From positions 1 to 64,000 of the forward strand of contig CAYTPQ010000009.1 of the NCBI GenBank assembly GCA_964439835.1: a DNA stretch of 64,000 nt, given 5' to 3'. Every line of letters begins with the position of its first letter. The first letter of the stretch is position 1. Positions 23,957 to 32,435 of this stretch are shown here, one piece after another. The position numbers were made by a program, and so were the translations under genes. The notes beneath the pieces are model-generated. The model was not told the DNA's origin. It saw nothing but the letters and a program-made list of their open reading frames with translations, and searched no databases. This stretch comes from JAGNLM01 sp964439835 (GTDB taxonomy: Bacteria > Pseudomonadota > Gammaproteobacteria > JAABTG01).

Positions 23957-25075
23957 TCAGGGCGTCGCGCCAACCGGCCGCTCCGGCGGCGGCGCCACCC
24001 GCACGGGATCGCCGTCGCGCAGGAGGGCGTTGGGCGCGACCACGACCGACGTTCCCGGCGCCAGCCCCTCCGTCACCTCGAGCCGGTCGCCCCGGGCCTG
24101 GCCGAGCTTCACCCGCAGGAAGCGCACGGTGCCGGCGGCGTCGACCGTGGCGACGTGCGGGACGCCGTTACGCACCACCACGGCATTGTCCGGCACGAGC
24201 AGCGACTCGCCCTTGCGAGGGAGGCGCAGCACGGCCTGGCCGACCATCCCCGCGGGGATCCGCTCCCCGGGGTTCGGCATCCGCAGCTCCACCCGCATCG
24301 TCCCGGAGCGCGCGTCGATCAGCCCCGAGCGGTGCTCGACCCGGGCCGGGAAGCGCTCGCCCGGAAGCTCCGGGAAGCGCACCTCGGTCTCGGTCCCTGG
24401 CTGCAGCGAGATCACGGCCGACGGCGGCACGTCCACCTCCACCCGCAGCTCGTCCAGGCGCATCAGGCGAAACAGGTGGCCGCCGGCGGGGCTCTGGTCG
24501 CCGGTCACCCGGTCGCCGCGGTCGACCCGGCGCTCGGCGATCACCCCCGCGAAGGGCGCCCGCAAGGTCTGGAACCCCTGGACCGCGGCGAGCCGGTTCG
24601 CCTCGGCCTCGGCAACCTCCAGGTCGGCGCGGGCGACCTTCACGCTGGAGCGCCGCTCGTCCAGCTCCTCCTCGGACAGGAACTTGCGGCGCACCAGGGA
24701 CTGGCCGCGCTCGAAGTTCTTCTCCGCCAGCTCCAGCCGGGCGCGGGCCTGGGAGACGGCCGCCCGCGCCCGCTCGACCGAGCGGTCCACGTCGGGCGCC
24801 GCGATCACGGCCAGCACCTGGCCCGCCTTCACCCGGTCACCCAGGTCCACCCGCCGCTCGCTGACGACCCCGGTCGCCCGCGAGAAGATCAGGGCCTGCT
24901 CGGCGGGGGCGGTCCGCGCCGGCAGCTCCAGCTCGGTCGCCGCCGGGGCCGGCTCGGGCCGCACCACCCGCAGCAGTGGGGGCTCCGGGCCGGCGCCCTC
25001 CCGGGTCTGGGCGTGGGCCGGGCCGGCAAGGATGGCGAAAAGGAGGCCGGCGGCGAGGATGGCCGGCTTCAGCAT
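23957..25075 (-). CDS. RND efflux periplasmic adaptor (HlyD/MFP family)
   Basis: The 372-residue membrane fusion protein has an N-terminal signal peptide (KPAILAAGLLFAILAGPAHA), a split lipoyl domain (ATGVVSERRVDLGDRVKAGQVLAVI and TLRAPFAGVIAERRVDRGDRV) and, between them, a coiled-coil hairpin of about 80 residues rich in Ala/Arg/Glu. The beta-barrel and membrane-proximal domains follow (GMVGQAVLRLP, LVPDNAVV). No lipobox cysteine is present. It should link the RND transporter at 25597-28719 to an outer-membrane channel. The adaptor lies downstream of the transporter, the reverse of the usual order, and a degraded lipoprotein gene on the opposite strand separates them. Confidence 0.9.
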   Translation of the reverse strand: MLKPAILAAGLLFAILAGPAHAQTREGAGPEPPLLRVVRPEPAPAATELELPARTAPAEQALIFSRATGVVSERRVDLGDRVKAGQVLAVIAAPDVDRSVERARAAVSQARARLELAEKNFERGQSLVRRKFLSEEELDERRSSVKVARADLEVAEAEANRLAAVQGFQTLRAPFAGVIAERRVDRGDRVTGDQSPAGGHLFRLMRLDELRVEVDVPPSAVISLQPGTETEVRFPELPGERFPARVEHRSGLIDARSGTMRVELRMPNPGERIPAGMVGQAVLRLPRKGESLLVPDNAVVVRNGVPHVATVDAAGTVRFLRVKLGQARGDRLEVTEGLAPGTSVVVAPNALLRDGDPVRVAPPPERPVGATP

Positions 25076-25328
25076 GGGAGGGGAATGGTGTGCGGTAGCC
25101 ATATTCCAGTGAGTGCGACACCCTTCGCCCCGAGTACCGTAGGGAGGATCTCGGCGAGGGCGTTCGGGGAAAGTACTACAAGCAGTACCAGGAGGTCTGC
25201 AATGTGGTGCTGCTGGGGCCCGATATCGCTGCGCGTTCCCGAATGAGGCGATGTCCTGCCCGGGCGAGCTGCCTGTGGTAGCCTACCGACCGGCTGACGA
25301 GTGCCGCGGGACCTTTGGGGCCAGGTAC

Positions 25329-25591
25329 ATGGCACGGCGGGGGGTGGTTGCTGTTGTACTGGCCGCGGTCTGGGCGCTGGTTGGCTGCCAGGCGCTCCTT
25401 CCCTCCGGAAAATCCGAGATCATCTCCGGCTGGGCGAGCTACGAGCAGGCCGAGGCAGCGCTTGCCGAGGTCGAGCCCTTTCAGAGTACCCGCCAGGAGC
25501 TGCACGACGCATCCACTCCTTCGAGGTGAGCCGTCAACCCCTGGGCCCGCTGCAAAACATCGGCGAGTCGCTTCGGCCCACCATTCGGTAA
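25329..25591 (+). pseudogene. Degraded small lipoprotein gene
   Basis: The ATG at 25329 opens a lipoprotein signal (VVAVVLAAVWALVGC, lipobox cysteine after LVG) followed by SGWASYEQAEAALAEVEPFQSTRQELHDA. The frame then closes at 25529. A different frame continues IHSFEVSRQPLGPLQNIGESLRPTIR to 25591, which looks like the interrupted remainder of the same kind of protein. I recall full-length relatives with a W-x-S-[FY]-E-x-A pattern that are clearly longer. A one- or two-base indel near 25512 plus loss of the 3' end would explain this. A genuine 66-residue lipoprotein is the alternative. Confidence 0.55.
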
Positions 25592-25596
25592 TGCGG

Positions 25597-28500
25597 TCAG
25601 TCTCCGGCGCGCCGGCGGCGGATCGCCGTCGCGAACACCGTCGGCACCAGCAACAGCGTGGCGAGGGTGCCGAGGGCGAGCCCGCCGACCACCGCCCGCC
25701 CGAGGGGAGCGTTCTGCTCGCCGCCCGCGCCGAGGCCCAGGGCCATGGGCAGGATCCCGATGACCATCGCCAGCGCGGTCATCAGGACCGGGCGCAGGCG
25801 GGTCACCGCGCCGGTCACGGCGGAGGCGCGGGGTGTCTCCCCGCGCGCCAGCGCGTCGCGGGCGAAGCTCGTGACCAGCACGCTGTTCGCCGTGGACACG
25901 CCCACCACCATGATCATGCCCATCAGGGCCGGCACGGACAGGGGTGTCCCGGTGACCGAGAGCCCCAGCACCGCGCCGGTGAGCGCCACGGGCAGGCTGC
26001 TCATGGCGACCAGCGGCATGAGCCAGGACTGGAAGTTCACGACCATCACCAGGAACACCAGCACCACCGCGAGCGCGATGCCGCCGGCTAGGTCGCGGTA
26101 GGCGGCGTCCATGGCCCGGGCCTGGCCGAGGATCTCGACGCGGTTGCCGGGCTTGAGCTTGGCGCGCAGCTCATCGACCAGGGCGGCGACGTCGCGGTAG
26201 ACGCCGCCCAGGTCGCGGCCCTGGACGTTGGCGAGGACGTTGAGGGAGGGGGCGAGGGTGACGCGGCTGACGCTGGCCGCGGTCTGGCGCTTGCTGGCGG
26301 TGGCGATCGAGCGCAGGAGGATCGGGTTGCCCGAAGGGCCGGCCCGAACCGGCACACTCAGCAGGTCATCGACCGAGGCCAACTGCGCGGGCGGGGCGTG
26401 GATCTGCAGCGAGTAGGAGGCGCCGGTCTTGGGGTCGGCCCAGAAGCTCGGAGACACGGTGCCGGTCGAGCCGAGCGCCGCCAGGATGGCGTTGGCGGCC
26501 TCCTGCTGGGTGATCCCGAGCTGGAGCGCGCGCACCCGGTCGACCTCGACGAAGTACTCCGGGAGGTCGAGGACCTGGCGCAGGGTGGCGTCCGCGGCGC
26601 CCGGGATCTCCCGGATACGCCGCTCGAGCTCCCGTGCCACCGCCAGGTTGCCGGGCACGTCGCGGCCGACGATGCGTACGTCCAGCGCGGTCGGGGCAGT
26701 GCCCGAGAGGGTCTGGGCGGTGGCGTCCGCGGGCCGGAAGTAGGCCCGCACCGAGGGAAACTTCTCCTGCAGCATCGCCCGGATCGCCGCCATGTAGCCT
26801 GACGTCGGGCCGTGCCGCGGCGCGAGTTGCACCAGGACCTCGGCGTCGAAGGCGCCGACGCTGGTGCTGTCGATCCAGGCCAGGTTGACCGCCTCGGGTG
26901 TACCCACATTCTCGGCGACGAAGGCGAGCTCCTCGGGCGGGATCAGGGCCCGGATCTCGCGCTGGACGTCGGCCATCAGCCGCGCAGTCTCCTCCAGGCG
27001 CATCCCGCTCGGCCCGCGCACGTAGATCTTCATCAGTCCCGCGTCGGTGACGGGGAAGAATTCGCGCCCGAGCTGGGTCGCAGTCCAGGCGCCGAAGGCG
27101 ACGACGGCCAGCGCCCCGCCGACGGTGAGGAGGCGGTGGCGCAGGACGCGCTCCAGTAGCGCCAGGTAAGGTCCGCGCAGCCGCGAGCGTCGGTCTTCGC
27201 CAGAGTGTCCCGATACGCCCCTGCGCTCGCGCGCAGCGATGTCCGCCGGCAGCATCAGGTAGGCGAGCGTCGGCACCAGGGTGCGCGAGAGCAGGAACGA
27301 GGCGGCCATCGCGAAGACCACCGCGAGGGCGAGCGGCGTGAAGACGTACGCGGCGACGCCAGTGAGCGCGAAGATCGGGGTGAACACGATGCAGATCGCT
27401 ACGGTGGAGACGAACTCCGGGAACACGACCTGCTGCGCCCCGGTCAAGATGGCCTCGCGCAGCGGCCTGCCCTCGTCGACGTTGCGGTTGATGTTCTCGA
27501 TCTCGACCAGGGCGTTGTCGACCAGGATGCCGATGGCCAGGGCGAGCCCGCCGAGGGTCATCAGGTTGAAGGTGTGGCCGGTGAGATAGAGCCCGATCAC
27601 CGAGGCCAGCAGGGCGAGCGGGATCGAGGTCAGCACGATCAGCGTCGAGCGCCAGGACCCGAGAAACAGCAGCACCACCGTCGCGACCAGGAGCGCCACG
27701 ATCACCCCCTCGGTGCGCACCCCCTGGATCGCGGCGTGCACGAACACCGACTGGTCGAAGATCGGCTCGATGGTGGTGCCGGGCGGTGCCGAGGCGCGGA
27801 TCTCCGGCAGGCGGGCGAGGACCTGGTCGACGATCTCGACGGTCGAGGCCCCGCCGAGCTTGATGATGGAGACCATCACCGAATTGTTGCCGTTGAGACG
27901 GGCCACGTTGGTCTGGACCGAGCCGCCGTCGCGCACGGTGGCCACGTCGCGCAGGAACACCAGGCGGCCGTCGACCTCGCGGATCGGCAGGGCCGGGAAG
28001 TGAGCGACCTCGGCCGGGCTCGCGTTGACGGCGACCTGCAGTACGCGGTTGCCCTCGCGGACCACGCCCGACGGCAGGGTGAGGTTCTGGGCCGAGACCG
28101 CGCGTGCCACGTCCGCCGGGGACAGCCCGAAGGCCTCCAGCGCCCGCGGGTCCAGGTCGATCATCACCTGCCGCGAGGCCCCCCCGTACGGAAGCGACAT
28201 GCGGATCCCTGGGATGGTCTGGATCTGGCTGCGCAGCTGCAGGCGCGCGTAGTCGAACAGCGCCCCGTCGTTCATGCGGTCCGAGGCGAGCACGAGCTGC
28301 AGGATCGGCACGCTCGACTGGCTGTAGCGGACTACGATCGGCGGCTGGGTGCCCTGGGGCATGCGCCGCAGGATGGTCTGGGAGACCGAGCTGATCTGGG
28401 TGATGGCGAGGTCGATGTCCACGTAGGGCTGGAAGTCGACCTTGACCACCGCGACGCCGTTCTGGGTGTCGGAGCGGACCTCGCGGATGTCGTCCACGTT

Positions 28501-28719
28501 GTTCAGGATCGCGATCTCGCTGAACGAGGTGATCTTGGTCGCCATCTCCCGGGCGTCGAGCCCGGTGTAGGTCCAGACCACGTTCACCGAGGGGATGTCG
28601 ACCGCGGGCAGGATGTCGGTGGACATGCGGCGCACGGAGAGCGTGCCGAACAGCAGGACCAGGATGGCGAGCACCCCGATCGTGTGCCGGTGCTTGAGGG
28701 CGTAGGCGACAATCCACAT
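25597..28719 (-). CDS. RND-family efflux transporter permease
   Basis: The 1040-residue inner-membrane pump uses proton motive force to extrude its substrate through a trimer. N-terminal helix KHRHTIGVLAILVLLFG, porter domains at ~35-330 and ~560-850, and twelve membrane helices are apparent in hydropathy. TM4 reads LAIGILVDNALVEIEN: D401 is followed by N402, so the second aspartate of the usual DD relay is absent, as in metal-type and some uncharacterised RND pumps. Residues near 500 (AARERRGVSGHSGEDRRS) are a charged cytoplasmic linker. The periplasmic adaptor is downstream at 23957-25075. No TolC-like channel gene is in the window. Substrate unknown. Confidence 0.92.
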   Translation of the reverse strand: MWIVAYALKHRHTIGVLAILVLLFGTLSVRRMSTDILPAVDIPSVNVVWTYTGLDAREMATKITSFSEIAILNNVDDIREVRSDTQNGVAVVKVDFQPYVDIDLAITQISSVSQTILRRMPQGTQPPIVVRYSQSSVPILQLVLASDRMNDGALFDYARLQLRSQIQTIPGIRMSLPYGGASRQVMIDLDPRALEAFGLSPADVARAVSAQNLTLPSGVVREGNRVLQVAVNASPAEVAHFPALPIREVDGRLVFLRDVATVRDGGSVQTNVARLNGNNSVMVSIIKLGGASTVEIVDQVLARLPEIRASAPPGTTIEPIFDQSVFVHAAIQGVRTEGVIVALLVATVVLLFLGSWRSTLIVLTSIPLALLASVIGLYLTGHTFNLMTLGGLALAIGILVDNALVEIENINRNVDEGRPLREAILTGAQQVVFPEFVSTVAICIVFTPIFALTGVAAYVFTPLALAVVFAMAASFLLSRTLVPTLAYLMLPADIAARERRGVSGHSGEDRRSRLRGPYLALLERVLRHRLLTVGGALAVVAFGAWTATQLGREFFPVTDAGLMKIYVRGPSGMRLEETARLMADVQREIRALIPPEELAFVAENVGTPEAVNLAWIDSTSVGAFDAEVLVQLAPRHGPTSGYMAAIRAMLQEKFPSVRAYFRPADATAQTLSGTAPTALDVRIVGRDVPGNLAVARELERRIREIPGAADATLRQVLDLPEYFVEVDRVRALQLGITQQEAANAILAALGSTGTVSPSFWADPKTGASYSLQIHAPPAQLASVDDLLSVPVRAGPSGNPILLRSIATASKRQTAASVSRVTLAPSLNVLANVQGRDLGGVYRDVAALVDELRAKLKPGNRVEILGQARAMDAAYRDLAGGIALAVVLVFLVMVVNFQSWLMPLVAMSSLPVALTGAVLGLSVTGTPLSVPALMGMIMVVGVSTANSVLVTSFARDALARGETPRASAVTGAVTRLRPVLMTALAMVIGILPMALGLGAGGEQNAPLGRAVVGGLALGTLATLLLVPTVFATAIRRRRAGD

Positions 28720-28930
28720 CGGCGGGCGGGCTCCGGTCGTGGCGGACAGAACGACGATCGCCGCCCCGGGTAGGCAGGAGCGGAGGGTTCGGGCGGATTA
28801 TGGCCCGAGGAGGGCCCGGGCGGGTGAGCCGCCGGATGGGCCTTTGGACTGCGGCGTCAGGAGTCCAGCGGCGTTCGGACCCTGGCCGACGCCGAGGGTG
28901 GGCGCGGCCAGGTGGACCGCGCGGGTGCGC

Positions 28931-29218
28931 TCAGGTGCGGCGGTGGGCCGCCGGCGTGGCGCGGATGCGGGGGGCGCCTTCCGCGCGAGCGCGTTCCCCC
29001 CGGCCTGTGGTCAGCAGGACCACCGCCAGGAGGAGGGTACCGACCAGCAGGGCCACCTGGTACAGGCCCGCCGCCTCCAGGCAGTGGGCGTCGCTGCAGA
29101 CCGTCCGGGCGAGGGCGTCGTCGGATCGGCCGAGTCCCCAGAGCCCGGTGCCGATCAACGCCGCGCTCAAGCCCGCCAGGCCGATCCGTATCGCCGTGCC
29201 GATGCCGCTTGTCTTCAT
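28931..29218 (-). CDS. Small two-helix membrane protein
   Basis: The 95-residue protein has two predicted membrane helices: TAIRIGLAGLSAALIGTGLW (~7-26) and YQVALLVGTLLLAVVLLTTG (~53-72). Between them is a short loop with two cysteines (VCSDAHCLEA) that would lie in the periplasm if the N terminus is inside. The tail is Arg/Ala-rich. The start at 29218 is set by GGAGGGCGA just upstream. I do not recognise a family. It is 54 bp downstream of a TerB-like gene on the same strand, and a thioredoxin-like gene lies further upstream. Confidence 0.6.
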   Translation of the reverse strand: MKTSGIGTAIRIGLAGLSAALIGTGLWGLGRSDDALARTVCSDAHCLEAAGLYQVALLVGTLLLAVVLLTTGRGERARAEGAPRIRATPAAHRRT

Positions 29219-29272
29219 GTCTCGCCCTCCTGCTGACCGCGTTAGCGGCACGTCACAGGGAAAGGCGAGGGG

Positions 29273-29689
29273 TCACGGCGCGGCCGGGGCTCCGACCAGG
29301 GCCTCCAGGGACAGGCCCCAGCGGTCCAGGATGTGGCGGAACAGGGCCAGCTCGGTCTCCTCCAGCCGACCATCGGCCTTCAGGACGTTGATGACCATCT
29401 GCGCGGCGAGCAGGCGCTTGGCCGGGTCTTCGACCGCGTCGACAATGCGGTCGATGCGCGCCCGATCCAGCAGATTGACCCGTCCGTCCGGCGCGCCGGC
29501 CTGCAACAGCTCCTCGCAGTAGTCCGCCACCACGGCGGAGAACTGGACCCGGGATATCCCGATCAGGTCGTAGAGCTTGAGGCGCTCCATCAAGTCCAGC
29601 TCCTGGTCGTCGAGCTGCGCGTCCGTGATCATGGTCATGGCCAGCACGCGGGCCAGGGCCTCGGGGCTGTTCTTCGCGATTGTCTTCAT
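29273..29689 (-). CDS. TerB-like (DjlA N-domain-like) helical protein
   Basis: The 138-residue protein resembles the all-helical TerB fold found in tellurite-resistance and stress proteins. It has LARVLAMTMITDAQLDDQELDLMERL near the start and AAQMVINVLKADGRLEETELALFRHIL later; both are the acidic helix-turn patterns (D-x-x-x-x-x-E-x) expected to bind metal. GGAGAAC seven bases upstream supports the ATG at 29689. No ter operon partners are present. It lies between a thioredoxin-like gene and a small membrane protein on one strand. Role uncertain. Confidence 0.65.
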   Translation of the reverse strand: MKTIAKNSPEALARVLAMTMITDAQLDDQELDLMERLKLYDLIGISRVQFSAVVADYCEELLQAGAPDGRVNLLDRARIDRIVDAVEDPAKRLLAAQMVINVLKADGRLEETELALFRHILDRWGLSLEALVGAPAAP

Positions 29690-29813
29690 CACTGTTCTCC
29701 GGGGCGCGGCCGTTTCGGCGGCCCGCAGGTTATCGGCAGAGGCGTCGGCCCGGTCCGGGGAGCGCCTCGGAATGTCACGCCATTCGCGCTGCAGCCGCGC
29801 CCGCGAGGAGGCC

Positions 29814-30161
29814 TCAGTCCGGCCCGAACAGGAGCCGGTAGGGGCGGCCGATCTCTTGGCGAAGCTCGGCGAGACCCACGCTGCGACCGTACCGCAGCCA
29901 CTCCCGGCCCTCGAAGAACACGACCATCGTCGGGACCGAGAACACCCGGTGCTGCCCCGCCGCCTCCGGCAGCGACCCACAGTCCACGTAGACGCCGACC
30001 AGGCGGGGAAATTCCCGAGCCAGCAGCTCGGCCACCTTGGGACGAAGCGCCTGACAGACCCGGCAGTCCGGGGTGCTGAAGTAGGCCAGCACCGCCGTCT
30101 CGCGGGCGACGAGCACCTGGAGTTCTTCGAGACCGCTAACCGTCGCGAGCGCTCCGCTCAT
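29814..30161 (-). CDS. Thioredoxin-like protein (CRVC)
   Basis: The 115-residue single-domain thioredoxin-fold protein has the active-site pair C33-R-V-C36 (TPDCRVCQALRPK) and the cis-proline loop FSVPTMVVF near residue 75. The usual WCGPC is absent, so redox potential and partners probably differ from bulk thioredoxin. No signal peptide is seen from the ATG at 30161, which I prefer over an upstream in-frame start inside the neighbouring repeat. It is upstream of the TerB-like and small membrane protein genes on the same strand. Confidence 0.82.
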   Translation of the reverse strand: MSGALATVSGLEELQVLVARETAVLAYFSTPDCRVCQALRPKVAELLAREFPRLVGVYVDCGSLPEAAGQHRVFSVPTMVVFFEGREWLRYGRSVGLAELRQEIGRPYRLLFGPD

Positions 30162-30203
30162 CGGCAACGTCCCGGCCGCAGCCGCCCGGTCAGATGAGGA
30201 GGT

Positions 30204-30290
30204 AACCACGAAGGAGACGAAGAACACGAAGTTACCATCTTAAAAGTGACACTCCAGAGAATCTTGGTGTGCTTCGTGTACTTTGTGGTT
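30204..30290. repeat. ACCACGAAG-type inverted repeat pair, copy b
   Basis: AACCACGAAG with further ACGAAG units (30204-30231) faces CTTCGTG/CTTTGTGGTT (30272-30290). It is the CACAGAG family with the unit changed to CACGAAG in both arms. It ends nine bases from the stop codon of the Kef-type gene. Confidence 0.8.
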
Positions 30291-30298
30291 AAGCGGTT

Positions 30299-32272
30299 TC
30301 ATCCTTGCAGCAGCCGCTCTTCTGCGTGGGCCAGCTCCTCCGGCGGGCCCTGCAGCACCACCGCGTCGCCGGCCCGCAGGGTCATCTCAGGGCTCGGCTC
30401 CTCGCCGCGGATCTCGCCCCGGCGCACCGCGTAGACGGTGGTGGCGCCGCCCGGGATGCCGAGGTCGCCCAGGCTTTGGCCCACGGCCGGACTGTCGGGC
30501 GGGACCACCACGGTGTGCAGGCGGTAGCGGTCGGTCTGGGCCACGCTTTCGGCCTCGATCCCGTGGAAGAGGCCCCGCAGGCGGCGGTAGTGGTCGTGGC
30601 GGGCGGCCTCGACCAGGCCCAGGACCTCTTCCAGGGGGACACCCAGGCGCTGCAGCAGGTGGGTGGCCAGCATCATGCTCGCCTCCACCGACTCCGGCAC
30701 GACCACCGAGGCGCCGGCCTGCTCCAGCTCCTCCAGGTGGGCGTCGTCGTGGGTCCGGACCACCACCGGGATGTCGGGAGCCAGTGCCCGGGCGGCGCGG
30801 ATGATGCGGGTGGCGGTCGGCGCGTCGTCGAAGGTGACGACCACCGCCCGTGCCCGGGCGACGCCAGCGGCCTCCTGGATCTCCCGGTGGGTGCTGTCGC
30901 CGTAGAAGACCCGTTCCCCCGCTTCCCAGGCCTCCCGGATCAGCACGGGGTCCAGGTCCAGGCCGACGTAGGGGATGTCCTCGTCACGCAGGAAGGCCGC
31001 CAGGTTCTGGCCGATGCGCCCGAAGCCGCAGATCACCACGTGCCCGCCCAGGTCGCGCACCGCCTCGTCGATCTGGTGCGAGGCGAGCGCGCGGCCCCGC
31101 AGGTAGGAGCGGGCGCAGACCCGCTTGGCGAGCGCCCCGTTCTGCCGGATCAGCACCGGCGCGAGCAGCATGCTGACCAGCATCCCCGCCAGGACGGCCT
31201 GGGTCTGGTCGGGGGTGAGCACGTGTCGGCCCACGGCGAGGGTCAGGAGGGCGAAGCCGAACTCCCCACCCTGGGCCAGGACCACCCCGGTACGCATGGC
31301 GACCCCGGGCTCGTAGCCGGCGATCCGGGTGAGGAAGGCGATCAGGAGTCCCTTTCCAACGATGAGGCCGGCCACGATCAGCGCGGTCTCCTGCCAGACC
31401 TGGGGCAGCGCGCGCGGGTCGAGTTGGGCGCCGACGGTGATGAAGAAGATGGCGAGCAGGATGTCGCGGAACGGCCGGACGTCGGCCTCGACCTGGTGGC
31501 GGTACTCGGTCTCCCCCAGCATCAGCCCGCCGAGGAAGGCGCCGAGCGCGAGCGAGAGTCCGGCGAGGCTGGTGAGCCAGGCGGCGGCGAGGGCCAGCAG
31601 CACCACCGCCAGGGTGAAGATCTCCGCCGAGTGGGAGCTGGCCACGGCGTGCAGCAGGGGGCGCAGCAGCCAGCGCCCGAGGGCCAGCATCAGGGCCATG
31701 GCCACTGCCCCTTTCAGTAGCGCGAGGCCCAGGACCCCCAGCAGAGAGTCGACCGCCCCCCCGGCCAGAAGCGGGATGGCGACGAGGAACGGGACCGCGG
31801 CCAGGTCCTGGGCCAGCAGCACGGCCAGCGCGACCCGGCCGTGGCGCGACTGCATCTCCAGCTGGTCGCGGAGCTGACGGACCACCAGGGCGGTGGACGA
31901 CATGGCGAGCGTGCCGCCCACCACCAGCGCCCCTTCCCAGGGCAGCCCCAGGGCCCAGGCGGCGACGCCGAACAACGCGGTGGAGACCAGCACCTGCGCC
32001 ATCCCGAGCCCGAAGACCTCCCGCCGCAGGGCGAGCAGGTGGGGGATCGAGACCTCGAGGCCGATGGTGAAGAGCAGGAACACGACCCCGACCTCGGCCA
32101 TGAAGGCGACCATGTCGCCGGAGGGGATCCAGCCGAGGGTGTGGGGACCTGCGATCAGCCCCACGATCAGGTAGCCGAGGAGGGGCGGCAGCTGCACCCG
32201 CCGAACCGCCCAGGCGGTGGGCAGCGAGAGCGCCAGCAACACCGTTACGTCCCGCAGCAGGTCGTGGGTCAT
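30299..32272 (-). CDS. Kef-type K+/H+ antiporter (CPA2) with TrkA domains
   Basis: The 657-residue inner-membrane protein has a CPA2 antiporter domain of about 12 helices (residues ~5-385, with LLGYLIVGLIAGPHTLGW and LLAQDLAAVPFLV), a TrkA-N Rossmann domain (~410-530, nucleotide loop VVICGFGRIGQNLAAFL) and a TrkA-C domain (~565-655, QSLGDLGIPGGATTVYAV and LRAGDAVVLQGP). It exchanges K+ for H+ and is gated by nucleotide or thiol-adduct binding in KefB/C relatives. The TrkA-C domain distinguishes it from E. coli KefC. No KefF/G flavoprotein partner is next to it. Alone in its unit; a single ACCGCAGAG-type repeat lies upstream at about 32293-32312. Confidence 0.92.
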   Translation of the reverse strand: MTHDLLRDVTVLLALSLPTAWAVRRVQLPPLLGYLIVGLIAGPHTLGWIPSGDMVAFMAEVGVVFLLFTIGLEVSIPHLLALRREVFGLGMAQVLVSTALFGVAAWALGLPWEGALVVGGTLAMSSTALVVRQLRDQLEMQSRHGRVALAVLLAQDLAAVPFLVAIPLLAGGAVDSLLGVLGLALLKGAVAMALMLALGRWLLRPLLHAVASSHSAEIFTLAVVLLALAAAWLTSLAGLSLALGAFLGGLMLGETEYRHQVEADVRPFRDILLAIFFITVGAQLDPRALPQVWQETALIVAGLIVGKGLLIAFLTRIAGYEPGVAMRTGVVLAQGGEFGFALLTLAVGRHVLTPDQTQAVLAGMLVSMLLAPVLIRQNGALAKRVCARSYLRGRALASHQIDEAVRDLGGHVVICGFGRIGQNLAAFLRDEDIPYVGLDLDPVLIREAWEAGERVFYGDSTHREIQEAAGVARARAVVVTFDDAPTATRIIRAARALAPDIPVVVRTHDDAHLEELEQAGASVVVPESVEASMMLATHLLQRLGVPLEEVLGLVEAARHDHYRRLRGLFHGIEAESVAQTDRYRLHTVVVPPDSPAVGQSLGDLGIPGGATTVYAVRRGEIRGEEPSPEMTLRAGDAVVLQGPPEELAHAEERLLQG

Positions 32273-32292
32273 GTCAGGGTGCGCAGCCTATA

Positions 32293-32312
32293 GACCGCAG
32301 AGGCGCAGAGGG
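32293..32312. repeat. Single ACCGCAGAG-type repeat arm
   Basis: AGACCGCAGAGGCGCAGAGG matches the left arm of copy d at 54140 but has no convincing inverted partner. It lies between the Kef-type gene and cimA. Confidence 0.55.
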
Positions 32313-32435
32313 CGGTCGGGACGTAGCGAAGCCCACCCGCGTCGGCCAACGTAACGGCGCGTGTAGGGGTGCCTGCAGGGGCGGCTTCAGCCGCCCGAGC
32401 GCTGCGGCCTGGGCGGGCGGCCTGCGCCGCCCCCC

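Noticed and set aside
23763..25246. Frames reading through the hairpin element and across the adaptor gene
   Set aside because: They begin inside the repeat and give a repeat-derived peptide (GGRRAYRDV) seen at several copies; not genes.
27205..28773. 522-codon frame antisense to the RND pump
   Set aside because: His/Asp/Arg-rich shadow frame.
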